DNA from: CAWAPS01 sp963783945
Lineage (GTDB): Bacteria; Actinomycetota; Acidimicrobiia; Acidimicrobiales; Palsa-688
Reading direction: 5' to 3'
DNA: 64,000 nucleotides
NCBI GenBank assembly: GCA_963783945.1
Contig: CAWAPS010000019.1
Span: 1,054,001-1,118,000, forward strand
Shown here: positions 7,535 to 16,266 of the stretch, piece after piece
Position numbering within the stretch: the first letter of the stretch is position 1
Layout of the letters: each line of letters starts with the position of its first letter
The notes under the pieces: model-generated
The model's input: the letters and a program-made list of their open reading frames with translations, nothing else
Told to the model about the DNA's origin: nothing
Databases searched by the model: none
Position numbers and translations under genes: made by a program

Positions 7535-9895
7535 TTATTTGAACAGGTCCTCCGCCGTGAGGGTGGCGCGCGTTTTGGCGGAGAGGCCGAGGAGTTGGGT
7601 CTGGACCCACTCATCGTCCTGGCCGAGTGTGGGTCCGGGGCGGTCGTAGCGTACGTCGAGGCCCGATATGCGGAAGCCGTTGTGCTCGTAGAGCCGCGGA
7701 CCCATAAACGGATGAGTCAGGGCCACGAAGTGAATGCGGTGAGCCACCTGGGGGTCGGAGTGGATGTCGCCGTGGTCCAACACCGGTACGGCCTCGAGGC
7801 CTCGGGCCTGGAGGTACTCGGCGATCTTGATTCGCCTTCGGGTGACCGTCCATGCCCCGACGAGGGCCTCGACGTCGTTAACACGTGCGAGGCGGGCGTC
7901 GAAGGTGGCCAGGGACGGGTCGTCAATGCCGATGATCGCGGCGAGAGAGGCCCACTCGTCGTCGGTCCAACAGGCGATCGCCACCCAGCGGTCGCCGAGA
8001 ATCCTGCCGTTGGCGTCGGTCTCGTTCGCGCACGGGAACGCCCCATGAGGCACGGCCCGGGAGGAACGGTTTCCGGCCCGTTCCGTGATGATGTTGTCGG
8101 CGTCAGCCTGCAACAGCCACGGCGAGAGCGTGTAGATCCCCGCCTCTACCTCCGCGATGTCGAGGTGGCAGCCGCGGCCGGTGCGGCGGCGGTAGTGGAG
8201 CGCCGCGGCGGCGGCGGCCGCCGCGAAGCGCGGCGCCAGCGAGTCGGTGATCGTTCCCGACGGACCGACCGGTTCGCGGTCGGGCCAGCCTGTGAGCAAC
8301 GTGTACCCGCACAGCGCCGAGCCCTGGGACCCGAAGCCCGGGTAGTCCTTGTGGGGGCCGGTCTGGCCGTTGAGGCACGCACTGACCATTACCAGGTCGG
8401 GCTTCTGGCCGGCTAGAGACTCGTAGTCGAGGCCGAAGCCCTTCATGGCGCGGGGGGCGAAGTTCTCGAAGATTATATCGGCCCACTCGAGCATGAGGAT
8501 TTTGACGAACTCGACGGCCCGCGGTTCTTTGAGGTTGAACGACGCGTTGAGCTTGCCGACGTTGAGCCCGTCGTAGAACGGTGCTCCTTCGAGGCCATGG
8601 GGGTTGTTCGGGCCGAGGGCCATTACCCGCAGGAAGTCGGGCCGGCTCGCCGACTCGATCCGCACGACCGTGGCGCCGTGCTCCACGAAGTACCGGGCGG
8701 AGATCGGGCCGGCGGCACCCGAGCCGAACTCGAGGACCTTCAGGCCGCTCCACGCGCCCCACCCGGCGGGCCGATGGGGTGTCGTTGCCCCAGACGGCGC
8801 CGGCCAAGACGGCTCGCTGGAGCCAAGCGCGGGTGCCGGTGCCGTCGCGTTCGCGGGCGCGGCCTCGCCGTCGACGCTGCTCACGACCATGAGCCGCTGG
8901 GGAAAGCGGCCGTAGTCGCCGAGGGGCGCAAAGAACTGGCGCGCCAGTAGCTGGTCGTTGACGAACATCTCCCGCGGCGACATCGTTGGCGCGAAGAAGA
9001 GGTTGTGCTCGCACGCTAGTTCGTAAAGCTCCCGGTTGGTATGACGCGACAGCCACTCGGCAAGCACTCGCTCAAGCGCGTGGAGCTCGTCGTCGGGCGC
9101 GTTAGCCGGGTTGTACGTCGTCCAGTCGATATCCCCGAGGATCTCGGCATCGGGGATGCCTTCCTCGACGAGGCGGTCGTGCATGAACGCCCAGTAGTTC
9201 ACCCGGGCCGCTCCGGCCCGGATGCCACAGGAGACGAACCCGTCCTTCGTCCGGAAGACCTCCTGGGTGCGCCCGATCTTGGACCCGGTACGTTGGAAGC
9301 GTCCCCCGGTCCTCGCGAACTCCGCGATGCCCACCCCGTTAGCGACAAAGACCAACTCCTGCAGCGACACGTCGACCCTCCGGGGCCCGCCGGCCCACAG
9401 CGCGCTGAGCGCAGCAAACGCGATCTCACCGCCGCCGTGGGCGTAACCCGACGGGAGCGTGCAGCGGATGGGCGCCCGGTCAGGGTCCCCAGTAGCCCAC
9501 ATGTTCCCGCTGGCAGCCATGACCCCGAGGTCCGACCCCCGCCAACCTGACCTCGGTCCGTCGAGCCCGAACGGCGTGACGGTCACCCAGACCGCGTGCG
9601 GCGCCAGCGCGGGTTCGAGCGCCCAGGCGCCCGGAAACGTGGGGGTATCGATAACGATGTCGGCCTCGCCCAGAAGCGCCTCGAGACGAGGGTCGGCGGG
9701 ACCGTCGGCCACCACGCTGCGCTTACCGGCCGCCCAGGCCGCCCAGGTGTGGGGCAGAACGCGCAGCGGCATACCCTCGGAGGGCTCCACCAGGACCACG
9801 TCGGCCCCCAAGTCGGCCAGGACACGACCCGCAATCGCGGCCGGCTCCCCAGCGAGGTCAACCACCCGGATACCTGCGAGCAGCGGCGTGGACAC
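7535..9895 (-). CDS. Fused double CaiB/BaiF (family III) CoA-transferase
   Basis: This 786-residue protein holds two CaiB/BaiF domains in tandem: residues ~1-375 (start PLLAGIRVVDLAGEPAAIAG) and ~395-786 (start LKVLEFGSGAAGPISARYF). They are joined by an Ala/Pro-rich linker. Family III enzymes move CoA between organic acids through an aspartyl-CoA anhydride. In the second half the expected Asp is present (ITDSLAPRF, Asp551). At the matching place the first half reads SGYAHGG (149-155) with no Asp. One half therefore looks catalytic and the other structural, as in heteromeric relatives. The GTG at 9895 has GGGGGAG upstream; the frame stays open further upstream but reads into transposase debris. 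Confidence 0.9.
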   Translation of the reverse strand: MSTPLLAGIRVVDLAGEPAAIAGRVLADLGADVVLVEPSEGMPLRVLPHTWAAWAAGKRSVVADGPADPRLEALLGEADIVIDTPTFPGAWALEPALAPHAVWVTVTPFGLDGPRSGWRGSDLGVMAASGNMWATGDPDRAPIRCTLPSGYAHGGGEIAFAALSALWAGGPRRVDVSLQELVFVANGVGIAEFARTGGRFQRTGSKIGRTQEVFRTKDGFVSCGIRAGAARVNYWAFMHDRLVEEGIPDAEILGDIDWTTYNPANAPDDELHALERVLAEWLSRHTNRELYELACEHNLFFAPTMSPREMFVNDQLLARQFFAPLGDYGRFPQRLMVVSSVDGEAAPANATAPAPALGSSEPSWPAPSGATTPHRPAGWGAWSGLKVLEFGSGAAGPISARYFVEHGATVVRIESASRPDFLRVMALGPNNPHGLEGAPFYDGLNVGKLNASFNLKEPRAVEFVKILMLEWADIIFENFAPRAMKGFGLDYESLAGQKPDLVMVSACLNGQTGPHKDYPGFGSQGSALCGYTLLTGWPDREPVGPSGTITDSLAPRFAAAAAAAALHYRRRTGRGCHLDIAEVEAGIYTLSPWLLQADADNIITERAGNRSSRAVPHGAFPCANETDANGRILGDRWVAIACWTDDEWASLAAIIGIDDPSLATFDARLARVNDVEALVGAWTVTRRRIKIAEYLQARGLEAVPVLDHGDIHSDPQVAHRIHFVALTHPFMGPRLYEHNGFRISGLDVRYDRPGPTLGQDDEWVQTQLLGLSAKTRATLTAEDLFK

Positions 9896-10466
9896 TGTGC
9901 TCCCCCACGAGACTCGGTACGGCGCCCTCTCCAAAGTTGGTGGGCAAACGCTCAACCAGATCGCATTGTACTGCCAGTCGGGGACCCGCGAGTAATTGCA
10001 GAGTCGGGGTAACTCGTAGACCCTGATCCTATGCCACAACGCCACCGCGTCCTGCTTGAACTCGGCCGTGTACACCATACCGTCACGACTCACCGCCCGA
10101 TGCAATCCGACCCCGCTTGGACTCAGCCAAGCCGCCTCTACCCTACCGGGTCTACCTGGGACTTCGACAGCGTGTGCCAACCAGCCAGGATCGACGATGG
10201 ACAATTATGTGCAGCCAATCGGCGCGGAAAGTTCCTCAGCGCCAGTGATTGTGGTCGAGACTGTAAAAGCGAGCTCCGAGCAATCGCCGAAGACTGAATC
10301 GGGCTCGCCGCCGCGCCCATTGACTTGGCAGGACAGGGTTACACGGGTGATCCGCCGGGCCTGCGCAGTGCTAGGCAACCACCGATGAGAGCCTTTGTCT
10401 ACGCCCCTACACCATTGCTCGAGTAGCTATCTGATGAGGAGTCGTGCTGCTCTCTCAGGCAGACGA
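9896..10466. other. Intergenic stretch with transposon debris
   Basis: It contains the short IS3-like remnant at 10010-10078 and otherwise no gene. The promoter of the fused CoA-transferase must lie in its left part, but I see no convincing -35/-10 pair. Confidence 0.4.
10010..10078 (-). pseudogene. IS3-family OrfA N-terminal scrap
   Basis: ATG at 10078 opens MVYTAEFKQDAVALWH, the start of an IS3-family OrfA (the 'y..eFk.daV.l' helix). After about 16 residues the similarity stops. The scrap is too short to be functional. Confidence 0.4.
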
Positions 10467-11005
10467 TTAGTAGTGGTCGGACGCGATGAACTTGACGAGT
10501 TCGTCGAAGATCTTGGCTTGGGAAAGGTCGTGGTGCTCGAGCGCGCTTTCGTTTTGGCGTCGCAGGATGGGGATGAACTCTTCGCTGGTCTCGAAGAAGC
10601 CGCACCCCTCGCACCGGTCTGGAATCGGCAGTCCAACTCGACGGGTCGAGTGCAGTGACCGTTGCCGAGGGGGCGCCGATGCGAGGCACCCGCCGTGGTG
10701 GTCATCGATAGCGGGGCCGTTCGCTGCGCATGGGTCTCCATGGCTGCCACGGCGGCGAAGTACTGTTCGTCCACTACCTCAGAAAAGATGCGGGCATAGA
10801 CGCCGGTCATTTTCGGCGAGCGGTGGCCCAGCAAGGCGGCCACCGCCTCTAGCGACATGCCCCGGTTGATGCACTGCGTGGCCAGAGTGTGGTGCAGTTT
10901 GGTGGGCGTGTACATGGCCGACGGCGGCAAGGCGACCACCGAGGCGACGTAGCGATGGATGGTGCGCCGGTCATAGGGCGCATGGCTATGGCGTTCGACC
11001 AGCAA
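10467..11005 (-). pseudogene. Tyrosine recombinase/integrase C-terminal remnant
   Basis: The frame from 11005 reads TPTKLHHTLATQCINRGMS, then ALLGHRSPKMTGVYAR with the nucleophile Tyr. It continues in LGNGHCTRPVELDCRF. Near 10615 a frameshift moves the match to RCEGCGFFETSEEFIP, ending FDELVKFIASDHY at 10467. The family's conserved LRHT Arg is His here (KLHHT), which would remove the second catalytic Arg. The N-terminal half is gone and the left-over joins a broken CoA-transferase near 11025. Confidence 0.8.
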
Positions 11006-11660
11006 CTCGGTAACCGATGGTCCCCGTTCGGTTCGGACGGGGCTCGTAGCCCTTGGTGGACGGTGGGAAGACCGACGGGTTCTCCACCCGTATCACCTCA
11101 GCACCGAGGTCGGCAAGCATTTGCGTCGCGTAGGGACCTGACCAATCGACAGTGAAGTCGATCACCCGTATCTCGCGGAGGGTTGGCACTGCCGGGTCGG
11201 AGGGAACCGGGCCGGCGGGTGGGTCGCCTGGTCATTTCGACTTGGCCAGGCCGGCATTCGCCGAGAGCCGGACAGCGACGCGCCGGACGTCGCCAACCGC
11301 CTTCACTGTCCTGGTAGGGGGGACCAGCGAGGAGCAGCGGGCCACGACCGGGATCGTCCCGGTGAACCCAGTGCGAGCGCTGGTGGAGATGCTCTGCCTC
11401 CAGGACCTCAGACGGTGTGTTCACCCCGGCGAACGGACGTCCTGCCGCCTGGGCGACAGCAGTCTGCTGCTCCCTGGTGTGTGACAGCAACCATGGGTAC
11501 AAACCGGCGACGTCGAGTATCTTAGGTTTCGCCCCGCACGAAGGCGTCCGGATGGGCGAACGCTGCCCGCAGACCGTCGTCGAGGACATCGAGCATCGCC
11601 GGCAACTGCTGGGGGGTTACCTGCACGGATACGTAACCACCGCCGCACGGAATGATGCTG
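11006..11660 (-). pseudogene. Broken fused double CoA-transferase (third copy of this architecture)
   Basis: Reading leftward, fragments appear in different frames: CGGGYVSVQVTPQQLPAMLD, then an in-frame TAA, then AQAAGRPFAGVNTPSEVLEA and GPLLLAGPPYQDSEGGWR. These form the end of a first CaiB/BaiF domain. Next comes LREIRVIDFTVDWSGPYAT with MLADLGAEVIRVENP, the start of a second domain, which is cut off near 11025 at the integrase remnant. The order matches the intact fused enzymes at 7.5 and 25.3 kb. Confidence 0.75.
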
Positions 11661-11701
11661 GCCGACCGCAGCCGGACTGGCAAGAACGGCTTCTAGCTGT
11701 C

Positions 11702-11730
11702 TTGACAGACAACCCAGGCGGGGATAGGAA
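11702..11730 (+). promoter_or_regulatory. Candidate promoter of the MaoC/DUF35 pair
   Basis: TTGACA (11702-11707), a 17-base spacer and TAGGAA (11725-11730) sit right before the GTG at 11737. Transcription would begin almost at the start codon, giving a leaderless message. The same bases also contain an SD-like aggaagag, so the reading is not unique. Confidence 0.35.
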
Positions 11731-11736
11731 GAGATC

Positions 11737-12171
11737 GTGAATGATTGGATCCGTTACTTCGAGAACTTCAGTGAAGGAGATAGCGCTCCAGAGCTGCGCC
11801 ATGAGCTGACCCGGACTGATTTGGTTATGTACGCCGGTGCCTCTGGCGACTTCAACCCACTGCACACTGACGAGGTGACGGCACGAGCTGCCGGCCAGCC
11901 AAGCGTGTTCGGGCATGGCATGTTTACTGCCGGCTACCTGGCCAAGGCGATCACCGATTTTGTCGGAGTAGGTAGCCTGAAGGAATACAAGGTCCGCTTT
12001 TCCAAGCAGACATGGCCCGGAGAGACTCTGATTACTTCTGTCCACGTTTCGTGGAAACGCCTCGATAACAGATCCGGCACCATCGGCTTGGAGTGCACCG
12101 TGGCCAACCAGGATGGCGATATAAAGCTGGTTGGTGAGGCAACAGCTATTCTCCCGCTACAGGCCGCATGA
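11737..12171 (+). CDS. MaoC-like (R)-specific enoyl-CoA hydratase/dehydratase
   Basis: This 144-residue single hot-dog domain carries the hydratase-2 motif ASGDFNPLHTD (residues ~34-44) with its catalytic Asp/His, followed by GHGMFTAGYLA. It should hydrate or dehydrate an acyl-CoA double bond. Its stop overlaps the start of the DUF35 gene in an ATGA, so the two are translationally coupled. In sterol side-chain breakdown MaoC and DUF35 partners form ChsH1/ChsH2-type complexes. By analogy this pair may act as one enzyme on an unusual acyl-CoA. Confidence 0.88.
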   Translation: MNDWIRYFENFSEGDSAPELRHELTRTDLVMYAGASGDFNPLHTDEVTARAAGQPSVFGHGMFTAGYLAKAITDFVGVGSLKEYKVRFSKQTWPGETLITSVHVSWKRLDNRSGTIGLECTVANQDGDIKLVGEATAILPLQAA

Positions 12172-12590
12172 CCGAGCGCAGGTCCAGTATGCGATTCGAT
12201 CTGCCCACACCAGATGACACCACCCGGCCTTTCTGGGACGGTGCTCAGGAGGGCAAGCTCTTGCTGAAAGGCTGCACCCGATGCGGTCGGGTTCATTTCT
12301 ATCCGCGACCGTTTTGTCCGTTTTGCTGGAGCCAGGAGGTGGAGTGGCGAGAAGCGAGCGGTCGGGCGACTCTCTATTCATGGTCGATTGTTCACGTCAA
12401 TGATCTTCCGCCATTCCAGGAACAAGTCCCGTACATTGCCGCCGTCGTGGATCTCGAGGAAGGGCCCCGGATGACGACCAATGTCGTCGACTGTGAGTTC
12501 GAACACCTGCGGGCCGGTATGCCGCTGCAGGTGGCCTTTCGCCAGCAGGACGAGGACCTCGCAGTGCCTGTTTTCCGGCCAATCCATTGA
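12168..12590 (+). CDS. Zn-ribbon/OB-fold DUF35 protein (acyl-CoA binding partner)
   Basis: This 140-residue protein has a rubredoxin-like zinc ribbon near residues 36-53 (CTRCG...CPFC) followed by an OB fold (ATLYSWSIVHV onward). DUF35 proteins are partners of thiolase-fold or MaoC enzymes and help hold acyl-CoA substrates. It overlaps the preceding MaoC gene by four bases. All four zinc cysteines are present. A FadR-type regulator follows 94 bases downstream. Confidence 0.88.
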   Translation: MTERRSSMRFDLPTPDDTTRPFWDGAQEGKLLLKGCTRCGRVHFYPRPFCPFCWSQEVEWREASGRATLYSWSIVHVNDLPPFQEQVPYIAAVVDLEEGPRMTTNVVDCEFEHLRAGMPLQVAFRQQDEDLAVPVFRPIH

Positions 12591-12684
12591 CAGTCCAACC
12601 CGCCATAAGGACCGGGTAGTTACCCCGCCCAGGAGTGGATGGGCCTGAGGGGATGCCATGGCCGGCCACGGGTAGGATGGCGCG

Positions 12685-13455
12685 ATGAGTAACTCTCCCG
12701 GGCGGGAACTCGCTGCCGTCGAACATGCGCGACCTTCTCACCGCCCCCCAAAGCTGGCTGAGGTCGTGGCCCACGATATCGTCGCCGACATAGCTGCGGC
12801 CGGATGGAGGCCGGGCGAGAAACTCCCGCCCGAAAGCGCCATGCTGGCCCGCTTCAAGGTGGGTCGGGCCTCCCTGCGGGAGGCTCTTCGCATTCTGGAG
12901 ATTCAGGGCATCGTTCGGTTAAAGCCGGGTCCGGGTGGTGGCCCGGTCGTCGCAGTTGAGGCGGTCCAGGATTACGCCCGGATGTCCACCCTGCATTTCC
13001 AGATGCGCGATGTCGCTTATCACGAGTTGCTCTCGGCCCGGCTCATGCTCGAGTCGATGATAGCCCGGCTGTCGGCCCAGCGGGTGGATGAACGCAGCCG
13101 CAAGCTGCTCGGCGATCATTTGGCGCTGGAGGCTTCTCTAGAGGACGGGGATGAGCGGCTGTTCGACATCTGGGCGGACTTCCACGAGCTGCTCGGCGCC
13201 TTGTGTGGAAACGGGGTTATGAGCTTGTTCGCGGCGACGCTGCAGGAGATCCACCGCGACCGGGTTCTGTATACCGAGCGGCCGGCGGCCGGTCGGGCCT
13301 TGTCTCAGCGCACCCGGGGTGAGCACAAGGCCATTGCCAAGGCGATTATGGCCGGTAAACCCGGTCTCGCCGAGCGGCTGACCCGGGAGCACATCGAGAG
13401 ATTTGAGGACGACCGCTGGCGTCGAGTCGCCAACAACATCATCACCTGGGCGTAA
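12685..13455 (+). CDS. FadR-type GntR-family transcriptional regulator
   Basis: This 256-residue regulator has an N-terminal winged helix (about residues 25-95, with GRASLREALRILEIQGIVRL as recognition region). Its C-terminal FCD-type helical domain carries ligand/metal residues in LSARLMLES, DFHELLG and TRGEHKAI. FCD-type regulators usually bind an acyl-CoA or organic acid and repress catabolic operons. Its position between the MaoC/DUF35 pair and the convergent DUF35/thiolase operon suggests control of both. I could not point to a firm operator. Confidence 0.88.
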   Translation: MSNSPGRELAAVEHARPSHRPPKLAEVVAHDIVADIAAAGWRPGEKLPPESAMLARFKVGRASLREALRILEIQGIVRLKPGPGGGPVVAVEAVQDYARMSTLHFQMRDVAYHELLSARLMLESMIARLSAQRVDERSRKLLGDHLALEASLEDGDERLFDIWADFHELLGALCGNGVMSLFAATLQEIHRDRVLYTERPAAGRALSQRTRGEHKAIAKAIMAGKPGLAERLTREHIERFEDDRWRRVANNIITWA

Positions 13456-13459
13456 CCCC

Positions 13460-13858
13460 CTAGAGAGCCGAGCGGAAGCGGGGGAGCGAAACTTGGTCAT
13501 CGAGATCGTCGAACACGACCTCGACGGGTAGACCGACCCGGATGGTGCCATCCACGACATTGCCGTAGATCAGCGGGCCTTCATCAAGCCGGATCAGGGC
13601 GACATTGTACGGAACGTCCGCGGCGAAGGCGCGAAGATAGGGTCGGTGGAAGATGGTGAACGCGAACACCTCGCCTCGACCGGAGGCTGCTTTCCAGTCG
13701 ATGTCGCGGCCGAGGCACTCCGGGCAGTTCTGGTAGGGCGGGAACCACACGTTTCCGCACTGCCGGCATCGCGGCAGCACCAACTCGTGCTGTCGGGCGT
13801 GCCGCCAAAACTCTCGATCTTCGTCGGTCGGCGTCGGTACGGGCTTGGCTTCGGGCAT
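13460..13858 (-). CDS. Zn-ribbon/OB-fold DUF35 protein, partner of adjacent thiolase-like protein
   Basis: This 132-residue protein has a four-Cys zinc ribbon (CRQCGNVWFPPYQNCPEC, residues ~31-48) and an OB fold. Its ATG follows the TAG of the thiolase-like gene without a gap, so translation is coupled. Thiolase-fold plus DUF35 is the arrangement of Ltp2-type side-chain aldolases, where DUF35 completes the active complex. It is the last gene of a four-gene operon running from 17439. Confidence 0.88.
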   Translation of the reverse strand: MPEAKPVPTPTDEDREFWRHARQHELVLPRCRQCGNVWFPPYQNCPECLGRDIDWKAASGRGEVFAFTIFHRPYLRAFAADVPYNVALIRLDEGPLIYGNVVDGTIRVGLPVEVVFDDLDDQVSLPRFRSAL

Positions 13859-15025
13859 CTAGCGATCGGTGAAGAGGAGTGTCCCGCCGGGGACCGCTGA
13901 CAGTCCGACATACAGGGCGCTGCGGCAGTCTTCGACCTGACGCTCGCCCGCCTCGCCTCGCAGCTGGCGGACGGCTTCGACGTGGGCGTTCCAACCCTGG
14001 AGATATGCTTCGCTGAGCATCCCACCCCCGGTGTTTACCGGTAGGTCGCCGCCCGGAGCGCATCGGCCCTCTTGTACCCACTTGAGCGCCTCGCCGCGGG
14101 CCACGATGCCGAGACCTTCGAGAACCCAGATCACGGAGGGACTGAAGTTGTCGTATACCTGAAGGAGGTCGATGTCTTCGAGGCTTATGTCCGCCGAGGC
14201 GAAGAGGTCCGTCTTCAAAGATGCGCAGGCGGACGTCCAGAAGTCCTCAGCGGCGTAGTACGGGCGGACGTTGGCCCGAGAGGCGAGGCTGCCTACGAGA
14301 ACCGGGGGGTGAGGGGAATCGTTAGCCCTTTCGGTAGTGGTGACCACATACGCGGCGCAGCCGTCGCTCACGAGGCAGTAATCGAAGCGACGCAGCGGTT
14401 CGGCGATGTACGGCGCGTCGACATACTCTTCGAAGCTCAGGGGACTTTGAAATGTCGCGTTGGGGTTCTTGCTCGCCCACTGCCGGGTGCTGATCGCCAC
14501 CCCGGCGAGATCGGTATCGGTGCCGCCGTACAGGTGCAGGTAGCGCGACCACGCCAGCGCATACTGCGCTCCCGGTGATGTCATGCCGTAGGCCAGGTCG
14601 TACAAGGGTCCGATTCGCCCCATGCCCATTTCGTCGTGGGCTGTGGTGTCGCCGCCGAACGTCTGTCCCCCGCTTTTGAAGTTGACCGCGTTGAACAGAA
14701 CGACGTAGTTCGCCATTCCGTGGTGCACGGCCAGGACGGCCTGGGCCAGCGCCTGGGGGCAGAGACGGCCGGCCAGAGGATAGTGGGCGAGAAACCGGAC
14801 GTCCTGCAGACCGGACCGGTACATGAACGGGTCGTACATCGGCAGCCCGCCCACCACCAGGCCGTCGATGTCCGGTTTGCTGATCCCGGCGTCATCGATG
14901 GCTCGCCTGACCGCCTCGATCGCCAGGTCCATCCTCGATCTCGGCTCACCCCGGTATACCGCGGCATAGTCAGATTCGCCGACACCGATGATGGCCGTCC
15001 GTCCCCACAGGGCCCGGTCGGTCAC
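13859..15025 (-). CDS. Thiolase-like protein, Ltp2/SCP-x type, lacking the thiolase Cys
   Basis: The 388-residue thiolase-fold protein belongs to the SCP-x/lipid-transfer branch. Where thiolases have the acyl-accepting Cys it reads LCPQALAQAVLAVHHG, with no Cys in the helix. The C-terminal GHP motif is replaced by NTGGGMLSEAYLQGWN, which supplies a Tyr. LLQVYDNFSPSV is the usual family motif. These traits favour retro-aldol C-C cleavage, as in Ltp2, over thiolysis. GTG start; four-base overlap with the upstream CoA-transferase and zero gap to the DUF35 gene. Confidence 0.85.
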   Translation of the reverse strand: MTDRALWGRTAIIGVGESDYAAVYRGEPRSRMDLAIEAVRRAIDDAGISKPDIDGLVVGGLPMYDPFMYRSGLQDVRFLAHYPLAGRLCPQALAQAVLAVHHGMANYVVLFNAVNFKSGGQTFGGDTTAHDEMGMGRIGPLYDLAYGMTSPGAQYALAWSRYLHLYGGTDTDLAGVAISTRQWASKNPNATFQSPLSFEEYVDAPYIAEPLRRFDYCLVSDGCAAYVVTTTERANDSPHPPVLVGSLASRANVRPYYAAEDFWTSACASLKTDLFASADISLEDIDLLQVYDNFSPSVIWVLEGLGIVARGEALKWVQEGRCAPGGDLPVNTGGGMLSEAYLQGWNAHVEAVRQLRGEAGERQVEDCRSALYVGLSAVPGGTLLFTDR

Positions 15026-16230
15026 AAAATCGCACCTTCGATCTTCAACTGGAGAACGGCGTCCAGGTCATATCCTAGTTCGGCCAGCACCTCGTCGGTA
15101 TGGGCGCCGTGATCAGGACCGCGACTGGTCTGGTAATGGGTGCCATCGAATTGTACCGGCGGGGCGACAAGGCGAAGGACTCGGCCGGCATCGTCTTCCA
15201 CCTCGGCCAGGTAACCATTGGCGACGACCTGAGGGTCATCGGCCAGCTCACCCGTCTTTTGCACCGGATCGAACGGTCCTCTCTGCCCTGACAGGGCTTC
15301 CTTCCACTCGGCCAGTGTCCGCTCGGCGAACAGTTCTTCGATGAGCTCGACACAATACTTAGCGTTGACCTCACGGGCTTCGTGGGTCGCGATGAGCGGA
15401 TCGGCCTTCCACTTCGGCCGACCCACTGCATCGCAAAACGAGGTCCAGTAATGCTGCTGGTCCATACAGAGATGGACGTGACGGCCATCCTTGGTCCGGT
15501 ACGAGTTGACCAGTGGGGCATTCGCACCTCGCGGCGGGCGGCGGAACTCCTCGGCCCCGATGAGGCACGAACCGGTGATGGCGGTCTGCATCGCCCACAT
15601 CCCCGTCGCGAGCAGCGCCGTGTCCACGACCGTGCCTTCGCCCGTGCGCTCCCGCTTGAGGAGGGCGGCGACCACTCCGGACGCCAGGGCGAAGCCGGTC
15701 TGGCTGTCCCCAAACGCCGGGGCCGGCATGGCCGTCGGGATCGGCGGGTCCGGGGCGGAGGTGGCCAGGGCCAGGCCGGCCCGCGACCAAAACGATGTTG
15801 CGTCATAACCGCCGAGCTCGGCGTAAGGTCCCTTGGTGCCCCGGCCCGTGTTCCGCCCGTAGATGATGTTGGGGCGACGCTCCCGGATGTCGTCGACGTC
15901 GATCCGCAGCCGATGCCGAACCCCCGACAGGTAGCTCGTGAGAAAGACGTCAGCCGTGTCGACCAGTCCCAGCAGGACCTCTCGACCGCGCTCGTGCTTC
16001 AGGTTTATAGCGACCGATCGCTTACCCCGGTTGAAGACATGGTAGAGGTGACCGGAACCGCCCTTGGGTGGCGGCACACCCCAAATCGTGCCGCCCCGCA
16101 TAATCTCGCCATGCTCGGGATCCTCGATCTTCAACACGTCGGCACCCCAATCGGACAGGATGCTGGCGGCGATGGGGACAACACCGTGCGACGAGACGTC
16201 TATAACCCGGAAGCCGTCGAGGGGACCCAT
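15022..16230 (-). CDS. CaiB/BaiF family III CoA-transferase
   Basis: This 402-residue single-domain enzyme starts MGPLDGFRVIDVSSHGVVPI with GGGAGG-like SD just upstream. The catalytic Asp is in PAFGDSQTGFALASG, followed by the glycine-rich KRERTGEGTVVD loop. It should move CoA onto a carboxylic acid, so it may be the activation step for the operon's substrate. It sits between the amidohydrolase (36-base gap) and the thiolase-like gene (four-base overlap). Confidence 0.9.
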   Translation of the reverse strand: MGPLDGFRVIDVSSHGVVPIAASILSDWGADVLKIEDPEHGEIMRGGTIWGVPPPKGGSGHLYHVFNRGKRSVAINLKHERGREVLLGLVDTADVFLTSYLSGVRHRLRIDVDDIRERRPNIIYGRNTGRGTKGPYAELGGYDATSFWSRAGLALATSAPDPPIPTAMPAPAFGDSQTGFALASGVVAALLKRERTGEGTVVDTALLATGMWAMQTAITGSCLIGAEEFRRPPRGANAPLVNSYRTKDGRHVHLCMDQQHYWTSFCDAVGRPKWKADPLIATHEAREVNAKYCVELIEELFAERTLAEWKEALSGQRGPFDPVQKTGELADDPQVVANGYLAEVEDDAGRVLRLVAPPVQFDGTHYQTSRGPDHGAHTDEVLAELGYDLDAVLQLKIEGAIL

Positions 16231-16266
16231 TACCAGCCTCCCGTCAGTCGACGCTGTTTCGGCCGT

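Noticed and set aside
8103..9056. 317-codon open frame on the minus strand
   Set aside because: It is a shifted-frame shadow of the fused CoA-transferase; composition is Arg/Pro/Gly-rich with no domain.
10467..11005. tRNA or attachment site beside the integrase remnant
   Set aside because: I looked for a cloverleaf or a tRNA 3' end near both recombinase remnants (10.4 and 52.2 kb) and saw none.
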